A DNA stretch of 64,000 nt, taken from NCBI RefSeq assembly GCF_000415985.1, contig NZ_KE356561.1, forward strand, positions 1,187,362 through 1,251,361. The letters run 5' to 3'. A program made the position numbers and the translations under genes. The DNA comes from Haloquadratum walsbyi J07HQW2. GTDB lineage: Archaea > Halobacteriota > Halobacteria > Halobacteriales > Haloferacaceae. The notes beneath the pieces are model-generated. The model did not search any database. It saw only the letters and a list, made by a program, of their open reading frames with translations, and was not told the DNA's origin. Shown here in pieces: positions 56,016 to 64,000 of the stretch. Each line of letters opens with the position of its first letter. Within the stretch, counting starts at the first letter, position 1.

Positions 56016-56341
56016 TGACCTAATAAAAGGCTCTTCGATACAAAAAGGATGGATTATCATCTCTACTATTCACTCCACAAACTCGTTCAACAAACCCAGA
56101 GACTCCGACGAGACGCGGTTCCACTGCGACAACTTGAGAGATTTACCGGATTGTACCTCGACTGAGCAGCGAAAGAGAGTGACCGGATTACAGATTGAGC
56201 GGCGTCTATAGCCACGCTAAACAAATTCAGTATGGATAGATTGTGAGTCGTGAGTGCATACCATAGCAATCGCCAGCATTCTGTCACAAAGCGATAGATG
56301 TTCTTTTCAGTGTTGCTACAATCTATATCGACAGCAAATCA
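56016..56341. other. Spacer with unidentified relic sequence
   Basis: Between capA and the S10-like gene. On the minus strand one frame (about 56087-56310) reads NTEKNIYRFVTECWRLLWY and further hydrophobic residues. Another frame reads KLSQWNRVSSESLGLLNEFVE before a stop. They might be scraps of a transposase or other lost gene; I cannot assign them. Confidence 0.3.
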
Positions 56342-56674
56342 ATGACATTTATTACGAAGCTTAGTTTTCAATCGGGCGACCGGTATGTTCTCGAAAAAGA
56401 GGTTTCAAGTCTTAAAACACTGCTTGAGAAGAAAGGTGCTGAGTGCAAAGGTCCACACGCCGATCCGCCGAGAGAGGTAACCGTTCCACAGTACCGACAT
56501 CTCTCCCCAGGTGATCAATTCAATTCATGGCAATATATCGTGTATGCGCGCCATCTTGAGATTCATGGAAATGATCATATTGCCCGCGAAGTCGGACATA
56601 TGGACTTTCCGGACAGTATTCATGTCGAGATTGAGCTTGAACAACGAAAACCAGCAGGTCACAAGCAATCATGA
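56342..56674 (+). CDS. uS10-like protein (paralogue of ribosomal protein S10)
   Basis: 110 residues with the S10 layout: ITKLSFQSGDRYVLEKEVSSLKTLLEKKGAECKGPHADPPREVTVPQYRHLSPGD, then IVYARHLEIHGNDHIAREVGHMDFPDSIHVEIEL. Strand-helix-loop-strand with the KGPHxxPP loop is how S10 reads. The main ribosomal S10 gene of archaea normally sits next to the elongation factor 1-alpha gene, which is not here. This is therefore probably the second, divergent copy found in haloarchaea. Role in ribosome or elsewhere unknown. Confidence 0.75.
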   Translation: MTFITKLSFQSGDRYVLEKEVSSLKTLLEKKGAECKGPHADPPREVTVPQYRHLSPGDQFNSWQYIVYARHLEIHGNDHIAREVGHMDFPDSIHVEIELEQRKPAGHKQS

Positions 56675-56919
56675 TTAACTGAATCGATAATACTGGTCTC
56701 TAGTTCCGAAATTAAGTTAACGAACAGTATAGTAAGTCGGTCTATTGGATGTAGGGAAAGATAGCTAAAAAAACGGCAAGTGTCGATGTTATAGATTCAT
56801 AACATAATTGATAATACTCACTCTGTCGATTGGTTATCCTGTGTCATGTAAGCAGTATTGGAACGTGAACTGTGAATTGAAGCCTGAACATTAAGTCTCT
56901 CGGCTACACAGTATATTCG

Positions 56920-58248
56920 ATGACACGTGCTGATTTAGTCACATTACGTCGTGATTTACATCAACATCCTGAGCCCGCATGGCGAGAATTTTATACAACA
57001 GCTCGGTTAGTTGATGAATTAGAGACTCGTGATCTTGATGGGATTTATATTGGACCTGAGGTACTTGATGATAATAGACGGGGCGTGCCCGATGATGAGG
57101 AAATAGCCACATGGCGTGCTCGGGCAGAACAAGCGGGTGCCCGAGAAGATATACTTGAGCAACTCCCAGGAGGGCAGACAGGCGTCTGTGCAGTTATCGA
57201 GTGTGGTCCTGGACCAACAGTTGGTCTTCGAGTAGACATCGACGGACTTCCTATCACCGAGTCGATGGATAATGAGCACCATCCAGCGAGCGAGGGATTT
57301 CGCTCGAAAACTGAAGGGCACATGCACGCCTGCGGTCATGATGCCCATGCTGCAATTGGCGTTGGGGTTCTTGATGCGATTATTGAAACGACTAACGCAG
57401 GTGCTGAGGAGACACAACAGGAGGCAGGCAATAATGAAACTGGATTCACAGGAACATTAAAAGTATTTTTCCAACCTGGTGAAGAGCAAATCGTCGGTGG
57501 AAAACCAATGGCGGCATCCGGGCGACTTGATGATATTGACGCATTGTTTGCTGTGCATGTTGGGCTTGATCACCCTTCAGGTGAAGTGGTTGCCGGGATA
57601 GACGACTTTCTTGCTGTTTCTCATTTCGAGGCGGAGTTCACGGGAATGCCCGCACATGCGGGTGCCCGGCCGGAAGATGGCGATAACGCGGTTCAAGCGA
57701 TGGCGACAGCAGTGCAGAATCTCTATGCGATCCCAAGACACACCGATGGTGCGACTCGAGTCAACGCAGGTGTCGTCTCCGGAGGAACGGCGACGAATAT
57801 TATTCCCGAGCATGCAAGTATAAATGGCGAAGTTCGTGGTGAAACAACAAAACTGATGGAATACACCGAGTCGAAGGCAACACAGGTGCTCGAATCAGCA
57901 GCAACAATGCATAATTGTGAGGTTGAAATGACCACGGCAGGCAGGGCACCGTCTGCGACAAGCGATGATATACTTGCAAATATTGTCGCTGAGGTCGCAA
58001 GCGATAATGATAATATCGATTCAGTGATGAGATCTGATGATCTTGGTGGAAGTGAAGATGCTACATTCCTTATGCGGCGGGTGCAACAAAATGGCGGCGT
58101 AGCAGCGTATATTGGGGTTGGAACGGACCATCCTGGTGGGCATCATACAGATACGTTTGATATTGATGAGGCATCAATTGGACACGGTGTTGAAATCCTG
58201 ACAAACGCAATCATTACAACCGAAACGAAATTGAATACACCAGAGTGA
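56920..58248 (+). CDS. M20D-family amidohydrolase
   Basis: Zinc amidohydrolase of the IAA-amino-acid hydrolase / AbgB / hippurate hydrolase group. Motifs: LRRDLHQHPEPAWREFYTTARL, VGLRVDIDGLPITES, the metal-binding HMHACGHDAHAAIGVG, FFQPGEEQIVGGKPM with catalytic Glu, FTGMPAHAGARPEDGDNAVQA in the lid domain, and GGSEDATFLMRRVQ plus HPGGHHTDTFDID near the C-terminus. 442 residues; the stretch LDDNRRGVPDDEEIATWRARAEQAG suggests an AbgB-type subunit. Substrate unknown. No operon partner. Confidence 0.88.
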   Translation: MTRADLVTLRRDLHQHPEPAWREFYTTARLVDELETRDLDGIYIGPEVLDDNRRGVPDDEEIATWRARAEQAGAREDILEQLPGGQTGVCAVIECGPGPTVGLRVDIDGLPITESMDNEHHPASEGFRSKTEGHMHACGHDAHAAIGVGVLDAIIETTNAGAEETQQEAGNNETGFTGTLKVFFQPGEEQIVGGKPMAASGRLDDIDALFAVHVGLDHPSGEVVAGIDDFLAVSHFEAEFTGMPAHAGARPEDGDNAVQAMATAVQNLYAIPRHTDGATRVNAGVVSGGTATNIIPEHASINGEVRGETTKLMEYTESKATQVLESAATMHNCEVEMTTAGRAPSATSDDILANIVAEVASDNDNIDSVMRSDDLGGSEDATFLMRRVQQNGGVAAYIGVGTDHPGGHHTDTFDIDEASIGHGVEILTNAIITTETKLNTPE

Positions 58249-58286
58249 GAAGGATCTCAAAACGGTCTCAACGGACTAATTCGACA

Positions 58287-58466
58287 TTATGAGTACAGAT
58301 GGTTTGCTGAAATAGCAAATGAGGCGGCGATCATAGCAAGCGCAAATCCACTTGCCGCAACTAATTGACCACCAGTGAACCCCGCAGCGAACATTCCAAC
58401 AACACCGACTAGCGTAAGTAATGAAAATAGAATCGTCAGTCCAAATCCGTTATCAAGAGTAGTCAT
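58287..58466 (-). CDS. Small two-span membrane protein (DUF7525-like)
   Basis: A 59-residue protein from ATG 58466 (MTTLDNGFGLTILFSLLTLVGVVGMFAAGFTGGQLVAASGFALAMIAASFAISANHLYS). Two membrane helices with a Gly-rich turn. It lies 48 bases behind phoU on the same strand and may be its transcript partner. I recall a haloarchaeal family annotated as DUF7525 with this look; no function is known. Confidence 0.6.
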   Translation of the reverse strand: MTTLDNGFGLTILFSLLTLVGVVGMFAAGFTGGQLVAASGFALAMIAASFAISANHLYS

Positions 58467-58525
58467 AACGGCTCCCATGATAGATCGCTTTGGAGGCGGT
58501 GAGTTACATTATTCGTTCACTGTGA

Positions 58526-59557
58526 TTAATCAATCTTGACGTGTTCAGATTCTTCATTTAATGCGAGATTGGCTGCGATTTCCGCGTTACGCATCGCATA
58601 CTGCGCTGTCTGTTGCAAACTAACAAGCACTTCACGAACTTGCAGTAAGTCATCGTTATCCATTTCAGGAAGGTCAGAGAGAATTTCATGCTCACGGTCA
58701 CTGATCTGTTGGAATAAGCTTCGAGCAGTGATGGTTTTATCATAATTTCGTTCGACAACAGCACTCACGGCAATTTGAGTGATCTCATCAACTTGATCGG
58801 TGAACTCTCGGATGCGACGCATTGTTCCGTTATCAACATTGAGTGTGTGTTCATCCGCATCACCGACAATCGTCGCAATATCCTCAGCGTTATCTGCAAT
58901 CAGTTCAAGATTTTTTGCAACAGATCGGTATCCGATAAGCGGGAATCCGGAGTTTAAATCAACAGCACGAGCGAGATTTGGATTTTGATATGCGGTGAAA
59001 ATTAGTCGCAGTAAAAGAACGAAAATCTTGTTTGCTTGTCGTTCACGGTTTAATGCTCGTTGTGCGAGATCAGCATTCCCATGCGCAAGTGCTTTGATTC
59101 CCTCGCCACGCATCGTGCTCCCTGTGTTTTCGAGTCGCTCAAGCAGATTATCAAGTGTAAAATCTTCTGGGTCAACTGAACAACGGATGGCGATTCGTTC
59201 TGGTGTCTCCTCGATGACCCCAAGACCCATCAGCTGTGTTTCTGCACTATATACGGCGTTAATATGCTCAGAATCAAGTGCGGCGTCTTCACGTTCAATA
59301 TGAATAACTCGTCGTCCAAGAACGTACTGTGCAACAATAGCACGTTCAAGTGCATTTGCATTCAGATTGTCCGCAACGATCGACGCCGATGAATCTTCCT
59401 GACTTGCAGACTCTGGAAGGACTGTCAGTGTTCCCTTTCCACCCATTCTGAGGGACACCTCATCACCCTTGTTGACATCATGTTCTTTAGCCCATTCTGC
59501 TGGCAAGGTCATTGCCAGTGTTGAAGGGCCGAGCCGCTGTACCTTGCGTGTCTCCAT
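58526..59557 (-). CDS. phoU: PhoU-domain protein with AbrB-like N-terminus
   Basis: Archaeal phosphate-uptake regulator type. N-terminal swapped-hairpin AbrB/SpoVT domain (METRKVQRLGPSTLAMTLPAEWAKEHDVNKGDEV, about 1-45), then a linker and two three-helix PhoU repeats (about 110-340), rich in helices such as ALERAIVAQYVLGRRVIHIE and YRSVAKNLELIADNAEDIATIVG. 343 residues, as in related haloarchaeal proteins. The AbrB part suggests DNA binding, so it may act as a transcription regulator and not only on a Pst transporter. No pst genes are in this window. Confidence 0.88.
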   Translation of the reverse strand: METRKVQRLGPSTLAMTLPAEWAKEHDVNKGDEVSLRMGGKGTLTVLPESASQEDSSASIVADNLNANALERAIVAQYVLGRRVIHIEREDAALDSEHINAVYSAETQLMGLGVIEETPERIAIRCSVDPEDFTLDNLLERLENTGSTMRGEGIKALAHGNADLAQRALNRERQANKIFVLLLRLIFTAYQNPNLARAVDLNSGFPLIGYRSVAKNLELIADNAEDIATIVGDADEHTLNVDNGTMRRIREFTDQVDEITQIAVSAVVERNYDKTITARSLFQQISDREHEILSDLPEMDNDDLLQVREVLVSLQQTAQYAMRNAEIAANLALNEESEHVKID

Positions 59558-59606
59558 ATGTCATTTGATAACTTCAGTACCCTTAATCTTCACTATATGG
59601 GGTTAA

Positions 59607-60713
59607 TTATGTTATTTCAATTATTTGATTCTCAACTCGGCCGATGCGGACTCGAGTCCACTCACGGAGTTCATCATCAAGTGCAGGGTCGCCTGTATCG
59701 ACATGTAATTGACCAGTCGTCTCAAGTTTTGTCGGGGATGCGACGATTTTGATCTCACATTGACGAATAACTTCAGGGGAAAGCTGTGGGTTACCACGAC
59801 CAAATATGAATCCCTGTCCACCAATCGGAGAGACGATAATGATATTCTCATTATCTCTATCAATCTGTGTAAGAATCTCACTCTCAGCTGCATCGCGAAC
59901 CTGAAGCTCCCCATCAGACCACACATCGATACCAAGCGGAGTGAATTCAATGTCGAGTTTAGATTCGATGGCACCGACAGTACTGCCAGATCCAAAAATA
60001 ATTGTTTTGTCACTAGCTTGAACATCGGCAGCAACGCCCGAGGCTACTGCTTCGACACTTCCGTCGCCGCGTTGTTTCGCAGATTGAACCCGATCAGCAA
60101 CCGGTACAGGCACAATCGCTTGTAGGTCAGGGTCGATACGATCTGACACCTCACCTGCCCGATATGCTTCTTCATCAATATCAACGACTTCGCGGCGCTC
60201 TGTGCGGTCAAAACTCATCGCGACCTGTGCAGCGTCCTCAGGAGCAACCGCAAAAACAGAAGAATATACTTTCACACCAGCTGGGACTCCAAGAACCGGA
60301 ACCGTTGATTCTGACCGGGCAGCAGCGACATCTGCTGCTGTCCCATCGCCACCGACAAATAAAATAAGATCAACATCAGTGTCGACAAACGCAGAAACCG
60401 CCAGTCGGGTATCCTCTGCCGTTGTTTGTTGCATGTTCGCCTGTTTACTTGCTGTTGGTGTTCCAAGCACGACTGGGTTCATGCCAGTGTCTGTCGCTAC
60501 TGCTTCACCCATCGGTGCTCCCCAGGTGAACAGTTGACACTCATCATGAGTATCAATGTTTGCACGAAGCGTCTGTAGTGTTCGTTTTGCTCGCTCTGGT
60601 GCATGAGGTTCAGCACCACGGTCACGAGCTGTATCGACTTTTCCATCAGTGCCTTTGAGACCGACACGACCGCCCATCCCAGCAATGGGATTCACCACGA
60701 AGCCGATGTGCAT
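59607..60713 (-). CDS. NAD kinase-like protein (ATP-NAD kinase / AcoX type)
   Basis: Diacylglycerol-kinase/NAD-kinase fold. MHIGFVVNPIAGMGGRVGLKGTDG at the start is the AcoX-type signature. LILFVGGDGTAADVAAA holds the GGDGT motif of the family, and VSPIGGQGFIFGRGNPQLSP closes the fold. 368 residues, longer than PpnK. Such proteins phosphorylate NAD or a related substrate; the true substrate of the archaeal group is not settled. It stands 49 bases upstream of phoU on the same strand and may be co-transcribed. Confidence 0.82.
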   Translation of the reverse strand: MHIGFVVNPIAGMGGRVGLKGTDGKVDTARDRGAEPHAPERAKRTLQTLRANIDTHDECQLFTWGAPMGEAVATDTGMNPVVLGTPTASKQANMQQTTAEDTRLAVSAFVDTDVDLILFVGGDGTAADVAAARSESTVPVLGVPAGVKVYSSVFAVAPEDAAQVAMSFDRTERREVVDIDEEAYRAGEVSDRIDPDLQAIVPVPVADRVQSAKQRGDGSVEAVASGVAADVQASDKTIIFGSGSTVGAIESKLDIEFTPLGIDVWSDGELQVRDAAESEILTQIDRDNENIIIVSPIGGQGFIFGRGNPQLSPEVIRQCEIKIVASPTKLETTGQLHVDTGDPALDDELREWTRVRIGRVENQIIEIT

Positions 60714-60819
60714 ACAACACTTGCGGGGAAGTGGGCGTATAAAATACCCGTGACAGATATTTGTGGTAATAATGGCAATTGAATTAGGGTAGGTGATTCT
60801 ATCCTGCTATGTCAAATTA
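60714..60819. other. Short spacer
   Basis: No feature seen apart from a TATA-like GTATAAAAT (60738-60746, reverse reading ATTTTATAC), which could serve the NAD-kinase-like gene. Confidence 0.3.
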
Positions 60820-61032
60820 TCATATGATGATGTTTGATAACGAGAGTTTGGAGAGCCAACTTCCACATACATGTCTGATATTCCTTAATCGTATGTGCAT
60901 TCGATAATCAGTAATTACCCGTGTAGTACTGGTTTTATGATAAATATGTTTTATGTGTGCTTCACAGACCTCGGCATCCTCCCAGGTCGTGTCCTCACAC
61001 TGTGGGCACATATGTGATGACTGTGTCAGCAT
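60820..61032 (-). CDS. Possible small zinc-finger protein
   Basis: A 70-residue frame from ATG 61032 (MLTQSSHMCPQCEDTTWEDAEVCEAHIKHIYH). CPQC plus the later His residues fit a C2H2-like finger, and the first 32 residues are acidic and protein-like. The second half (TDYRMHIRLRNIRHVCGSWLSKLSLSNIII) is basic and may be out of frame, so the gene may be truncated or decayed. Haloarchaea have many such short zinc-finger proteins. Function unknown. Confidence 0.4.
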   Translation of the reverse strand: MLTQSSHMCPQCEDTTWEDAEVCEAHIKHIYHKTSTTRVITDYRMHIRLRNIRHVCGSWLSKLSLSNIII

Positions 61033-61340
61033 CGTCACGGTGCAGTGTTGATAGATTATCTACGATTAGCCCCTAGATTTTATTCAGATATTCGTGTGGC
61101 GGATGTAGACATGATTTTGATGATAATGTTTCCTGAGTGTCTCTGATTCAGGAGTTCTTGATTCATCCATATTGGCGGTATCACTGATGAATTTCTCAGA
61201 CCGTGCCATAGGGTCAATATACGCGAGCAGGGTTGAGCAATCTAATAATTATCTGTTGAAATAACTCTGCATGTTACTCGAATTATTCACCGGGAAAATA
61301 ATCATCAATACATCAGTAACAATACTGAATCTGGCTGTCG
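61033..61340. other. AT-rich spacer, nothing seen
   Basis: No gene, repeat or clear structure found between the two zinc-binding small genes. Confidence 0.35.
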
Positions 61341-61541
61341 TCAGGCATCATTCATGCGCTGAGTAGATTCCTCACCACAGTGTTGACATTCTGTCACACG
61401 GTATGGTTCACGTGAGAATGCACGGTTTGTTTCTTTTGTGCTCTCGGTCCGTAGATCAATAGATACGTTATGAGGAGTCCGCGCGTCACAGACGTCACAA
61501 TGTTCCACAAGCGTACTCAGTTTGGGTTTACTTTTTGACAT
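61341..61541 (-). CDS. Small zinc-ribbon protein (DUF7835-like)
   Basis: A 66-residue protein: MSKSKPKLSTLVEHCDVCDARTPHNVSIDLRTESTKETNRAFSREPYRVTECQHCGEESTQRMNDA. Two CxxC pairs (HCDVCD and ECQHCG) about 37 residues apart form a zinc ribbon. The spacing and the FSREPYRV segment recall a haloarchaeal family that I believe is DUF7835. These proteins often bind nucleic acids or partner proteins. Single-gene unit. Confidence 0.7.
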   Translation of the reverse strand: MSKSKPKLSTLVEHCDVCDARTPHNVSIDLRTESTKETNRAFSREPYRVTECQHCGEESTQRMNDA

Positions 61542-62032
61542 TGAATTATCCTCACGTAGTACAATGAGTGGGTCCCCATTTAGTACCTACCCTATATACT
61601 TAGGGCAAAGAGTGCAACTGTCGAATACAAAGCTATTCAATTGTCAGGTTAAAATGCGCACAAATGATATTTCTCGGCATAATAACTGGATTTTGTGAGA
61701 GTCTCAATCAAAATTGGATCTCCGATGGTGATATTTGTAGTATGGCGGGAAACATTTAGGTTTGTACATTAATATTTATTTTTTGTGGGGAATATACCCA
61801 GACTAACCGTTTTGCTTCTACTCAATTCACACGAGCTATAAAATCACGCTGAGTTTTCCAACGCGATATTATCGGTCTGAAGATTATTATACTTGTATAG
61901 ATATTGTATCTGAAATGAATTGAAGAGTCATGCAAGAGAGAATACATCCGTCTCGATAATTACGCATATCATAATTCCAACTCGCAGTATGTGTTAATAA
62001 CCGTTATCCGACCGCCGACACTAATATAATCA
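61542..62032. other. Spacer before lhr
   Basis: 491 AT-rich bases, no gene. One short inverted repeat CCCTA-TATACT-TAGGG (61590-61605) lies upstream of the zinc-ribbon gene and might be an operator. TGTTAATAACC (61991-62001) may be the TATA region of lhr, giving a near-leaderless start at 62033. Confidence 0.35.
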
Positions 62033-64000
62033 ATGGCAGATGGGACCGCCACGCGAGGCGTAGACGCCTTTAGCGAGCTTGACGCGCCAGTTCGAGAGGC
62101 GCTATCTGAGCGAGGATTCAATACACCAACAGAACCACAGCGTCGTGCGATTCCACCATTGGCGCATGGCAAGAACGCACTCGTCATTGCCCCGACAGGA
62201 ACAGGAAAGACAGAAACAGCGATGCTCCCTGTCTTTGATGCAATTGCAAAAAGTGACTCCGATGACTCAGAACGTGAGGGATTCTCTGCACTGTACATTA
62301 CGCCCCTTCGAGCGCTCAACCGGGATATGCGTGATCGACTTACATGGTGGGGTGAAACGCTTGATATTGAGATCGATGTACGACATGGTGATACGACCCA
62401 ATATCAACGACGTAAGCAAGCCGAGGATCCACCAGATGTGCTCGTGACGACTCCTGAGACATTACAAGCGATGCTCACAGGGTCGAAGCTTAGAAAGGCG
62501 CTTTCTGGAGTTGATCATGTTGTTGTTGATGAGGTGCATGAGCTTGCTGCTGCAAAACGAGGTGTTCAATTATCAGTCGCACTTGAACGGCTCCAAACCC
62601 TTGCAGGAACATTCCAGCGAATTGGACTCTCAGCAACAGTCGGCTCCCCGACAGAGGTCGCTCGATTTCTTACAGGTGACCGGTCGTTTGAGGTGATTGA
62701 GATTGATGTCGGGAGCGCGATTGAATTCTCTGTTCATCATCCAATAGTTACAGAAAAAGATGAACAACTGGCACGCGAGTTGGCAACTGATGAGACGATT
62801 GCAAGTCATGTTCGTGTCATTCAAAATATTGTTTCAGATCATAGCTCGACGCTTATTTTCGTCAATACGCGACAGACAGCTGAAGCGCTTGGGTCACGAT
62901 TTAAGAAACTTGATGAGCCAATCGAAGTTCATCATGGGTCACTCTCAAAAGATGTGCGTATCGATGTTGAGGATAGATTCAAGAATGGCTCACTAGATGG
63001 ACTTGTTTGTACCTCTTCGATGGAGTTGGGAATCGATGTTGGAGAAGTTGACCACGTCGTACAGTATGGGAGTCCCCGGGAGGTAGCACGGCTTTTACAG
63101 CGAGTAGGACGAGCTGGACATCATCGCGATCGCGTCTCACATGGAACAATCATTACTTCATCACCGGATGATACACTTGAGGCGATTGCGATTGCTCGCC
63201 GCGCCACAGAGGGTATTGTTGAGCCTGCACGGATTCATCACGCAAGTCTTGATACTGTTGCGAATCAGATAATTGGAGTCGTGATGGATGAGGGAGAGAT
63301 ATCAGCTCGTCGAGCATGTGAGATTGTGACAGCTGCATATCCGTTCACCGATCTTGATACACAGACCTTTCGAGAGGTCATAAGAGAATTATCATCAAAT
63401 CGTCTCGTGTGGCTTGAGGAAGATGCAGATCGACTTGAGAAATCCAGTGGAACGTGGCAGTACTTCTATGCAAATCTCTCGATGATCCCTGATGAAGAGA
63501 CATATGAAGTGTATGATATTTCCTCGCGAGGACAGATTGGCACGTTGGATGAACGGTTTGTCCTAAATTTTGCCGAGCCGGGAGCTGCATTCATTCAGCG
63601 CGGAGAGATGTGGCGGATTAACGATATTGATGATGATGAGACCCAGGTGAATGTAACACCGATTGAAGACCCAAGTGGTGAGGTGCCATCATGGACTGGT
63701 GCTGAGATCCCGGTCCCAGCGCATGTCGCGAATGAAGTGGGTGAGATACGCGATACGGCTGCAAAACAGCTTGTGACAGGTGCAGATCGAGAAGCCGTAG
63801 CTCGGGACCTCAAGAGGCGATACCCTGCAGACGTCCAGACGATTATGTCCGCAATTGAGCCGATTGAAAGACAGGTAATTGGTGAGTATCCGATTCCAAC
63901 AGCAGATCGTCTCGTGATTGAGGCACAAGCACGAACGGTTGTCATAAATAGCCCGCATGGACATCGGATAAATGAGACACTGGGGCGGTTACTCGCAGCG
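62033..64000 (+). CDS. lhr: Lhr-type DEAD/DEAH helicase (3' end outside window)
   Basis: Long ATP-dependent helicase, Lhr family (superfamily 2), linked to DNA repair. ATG 62033 (MADGTATRGVDAFSELDAPVREALSERG). Helicase motifs: Q-like TPTEPQRRAIPPLAHGKNALV, Walker A APTGTGKTETAMLP, ALYITPLRALNRDM, Walker B VVVDEVHELAAAKRG, LSATVGSPTEVA, IFVNTRQTAE, SSMELGIDVGEVDHVVQYGSP and motif VI LLQRVGRAGHHRD. The Lhr-specific winged-helix and barrel core follows (DTVANQIIGVVMDEGEISARR). The frame is still open at the last base; full Lhr proteins have about 900 residues, so roughly a quarter is missing. The length is set by the window edge, not a defect. Confidence 0.93.
   Translation, partial: MADGTATRGVDAFSELDAPVREALSERGFNTPTEPQRRAIPPLAHGKNALVIAPTGTGKTETAMLPVFDAIAKSDSDDSEREGFSALYITPLRALNRDMRDRLTWWGETLDIEIDVRHGDTTQYQRRKQAEDPPDVLVTTPETLQAMLTGSKLRKALSGVDHVVVDEVHELAAAKRGVQLSVALERLQTLAGTFQRIGLSATVGSPTEVARFLTGDRSFEVIEIDVGSAIEFSVHHPIVTEKDEQLARELATDETIASHVRVIQNIVSDHSSTLIFVNTRQTAEALGSRFKKLDEPIEVHHGSLSKDVRIDVEDRFKNGSLDGLVCTSSMELGIDVGEVDHVVQYGSPREVARLLQRVGRAGHHRDRVSHGTIITSSPDDTLEAIAIARRATEGIVEPARIHHASLDTVANQIIGVVMDEGEISARRACEIVTAAYPFTDLDTQTFREVIRELSSNRLVWLEEDADRLEKSSGTWQYFYANLSMIPDEETYEVYDISSRGQIGTLDERFVLNFAEPGAAFIQRGEMWRINDIDDDETQVNVTPIEDPSGEVPSWTGAEIPVPAHVANEVGEIRDTAAKQLVTGADREAVARDLKRRYPADVQTIMSAIEPIERQVIGEYPIPTADRLVIEAQARTVVINSPHGHRINETLGRLLAA

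Noticed and set aside
1-64000. CRISPR array
   Set aside because: No set of evenly spaced direct repeats of 25-40 bases was seen anywhere; hairpins found are single.
1-64000. tRNA or rRNA genes
   Set aside because: TTCGAA-like words occur inside protein genes only (for example in leuA and the tnpB relic); no cloverleaf arms or CCA-ready acceptor stems were found around them.

Overview
The window comes from a haloarchaeon, most likely Haloquadratum walsbyi or a close relative. The reading rests on three things. The proteins are acidic and Asp/Glu/Thr-rich. The information-processing genes are archaeal (PriS, Gins51, RfcL, Cdc48/CdcA, PhoU-AbrB, Lhr). The DNA is AT-richer than in most haloarchaea and has long AT-rich spacers. 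No tRNA, rRNA or CRISPR array was found.

Layout. 0-4.6 kb: an AglJ-type glycosyltransferase for S-layer N-glycosylation and small haloarchaeal hypothetical genes. 4.7-13.5 kb: the complete branched-chain amino acid operon leuA-ilvB-ilvN-ilvC-leuC-leuD-leuB. Its genes are tightly coupled except for a 650-base leader-like spacer before ilvB. 13.8-16.9 kb: HPr, enzyme I and a class II aldolase, i.e. the general part of a sugar or dihydroxyacetone phosphotransferase system. 17-21 kb: small genes, a decayed membrane/HTH gene and an eIF2B-like protein. 20.8-23.3 kb: a two-gene operon of an Hsp20-like small protein and a Cdc48-type AAA+ ATPase. 24-26.8 kb: peroxiredoxin and the replication pair priS-gins51. 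27-28.8 kb: hisD and iscA. 28.9-32.2 kb: a graveyard of IS200/IS605-type elements (tnpB pseudogene, right-end/omega-RNA-like relics, a solo end hairpin). 32.3-39 kb: sensor kinase, nucleotidase-like enzyme, UspA, MscS, TrmB and a ribbon-helix-helix regulator. 39.4-41 kb: RfcL. 41.3-43.9 kb: a polar amino acid ABC importer. 44-52.4 kb: CtaA, an M24-like protein, malic enzyme, RNase H, a DMT exporter and a cytidylate kinase. 53.7-56 kb: a GC-rich insert carrying a broken capA. 56.3-64 kb: an S10-like protein, an amidohydrolase, PhoU, a NAD-kinase-like protein, zinc-ribbon proteins and the start of Lhr helicase, which runs off the window.

Most interesting points. (1) leuA has no ATG, GTG or TTG between its promoter and its catalytic domain. 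A promoter-proximal 26-codon ORF in another frame overlaps its 5' end, so LeuA must start at a non-standard codon, by +1 frameshifting from that ORF, or across a sequence error. (2) The leuA-ilvB spacer holds a Val/Leu/Ile-rich ORF whose stop codon lies inside a GC-rich hairpin, which would suit an attenuation-type control. (3) Several genes carry single-base lesions: aglJ tail, gins51, capA (plus an in-frame stop) and the membrane/HTH gene. They are either real decay or phase-variable tracts, or errors in the sequence. (4) An orphan pseudoknot-like RNA element lies upstream of rfcL, and a strong palindrome lies between ctaA and the M24-like gene.

All family calls are from reading sequence motifs; no database search was possible.
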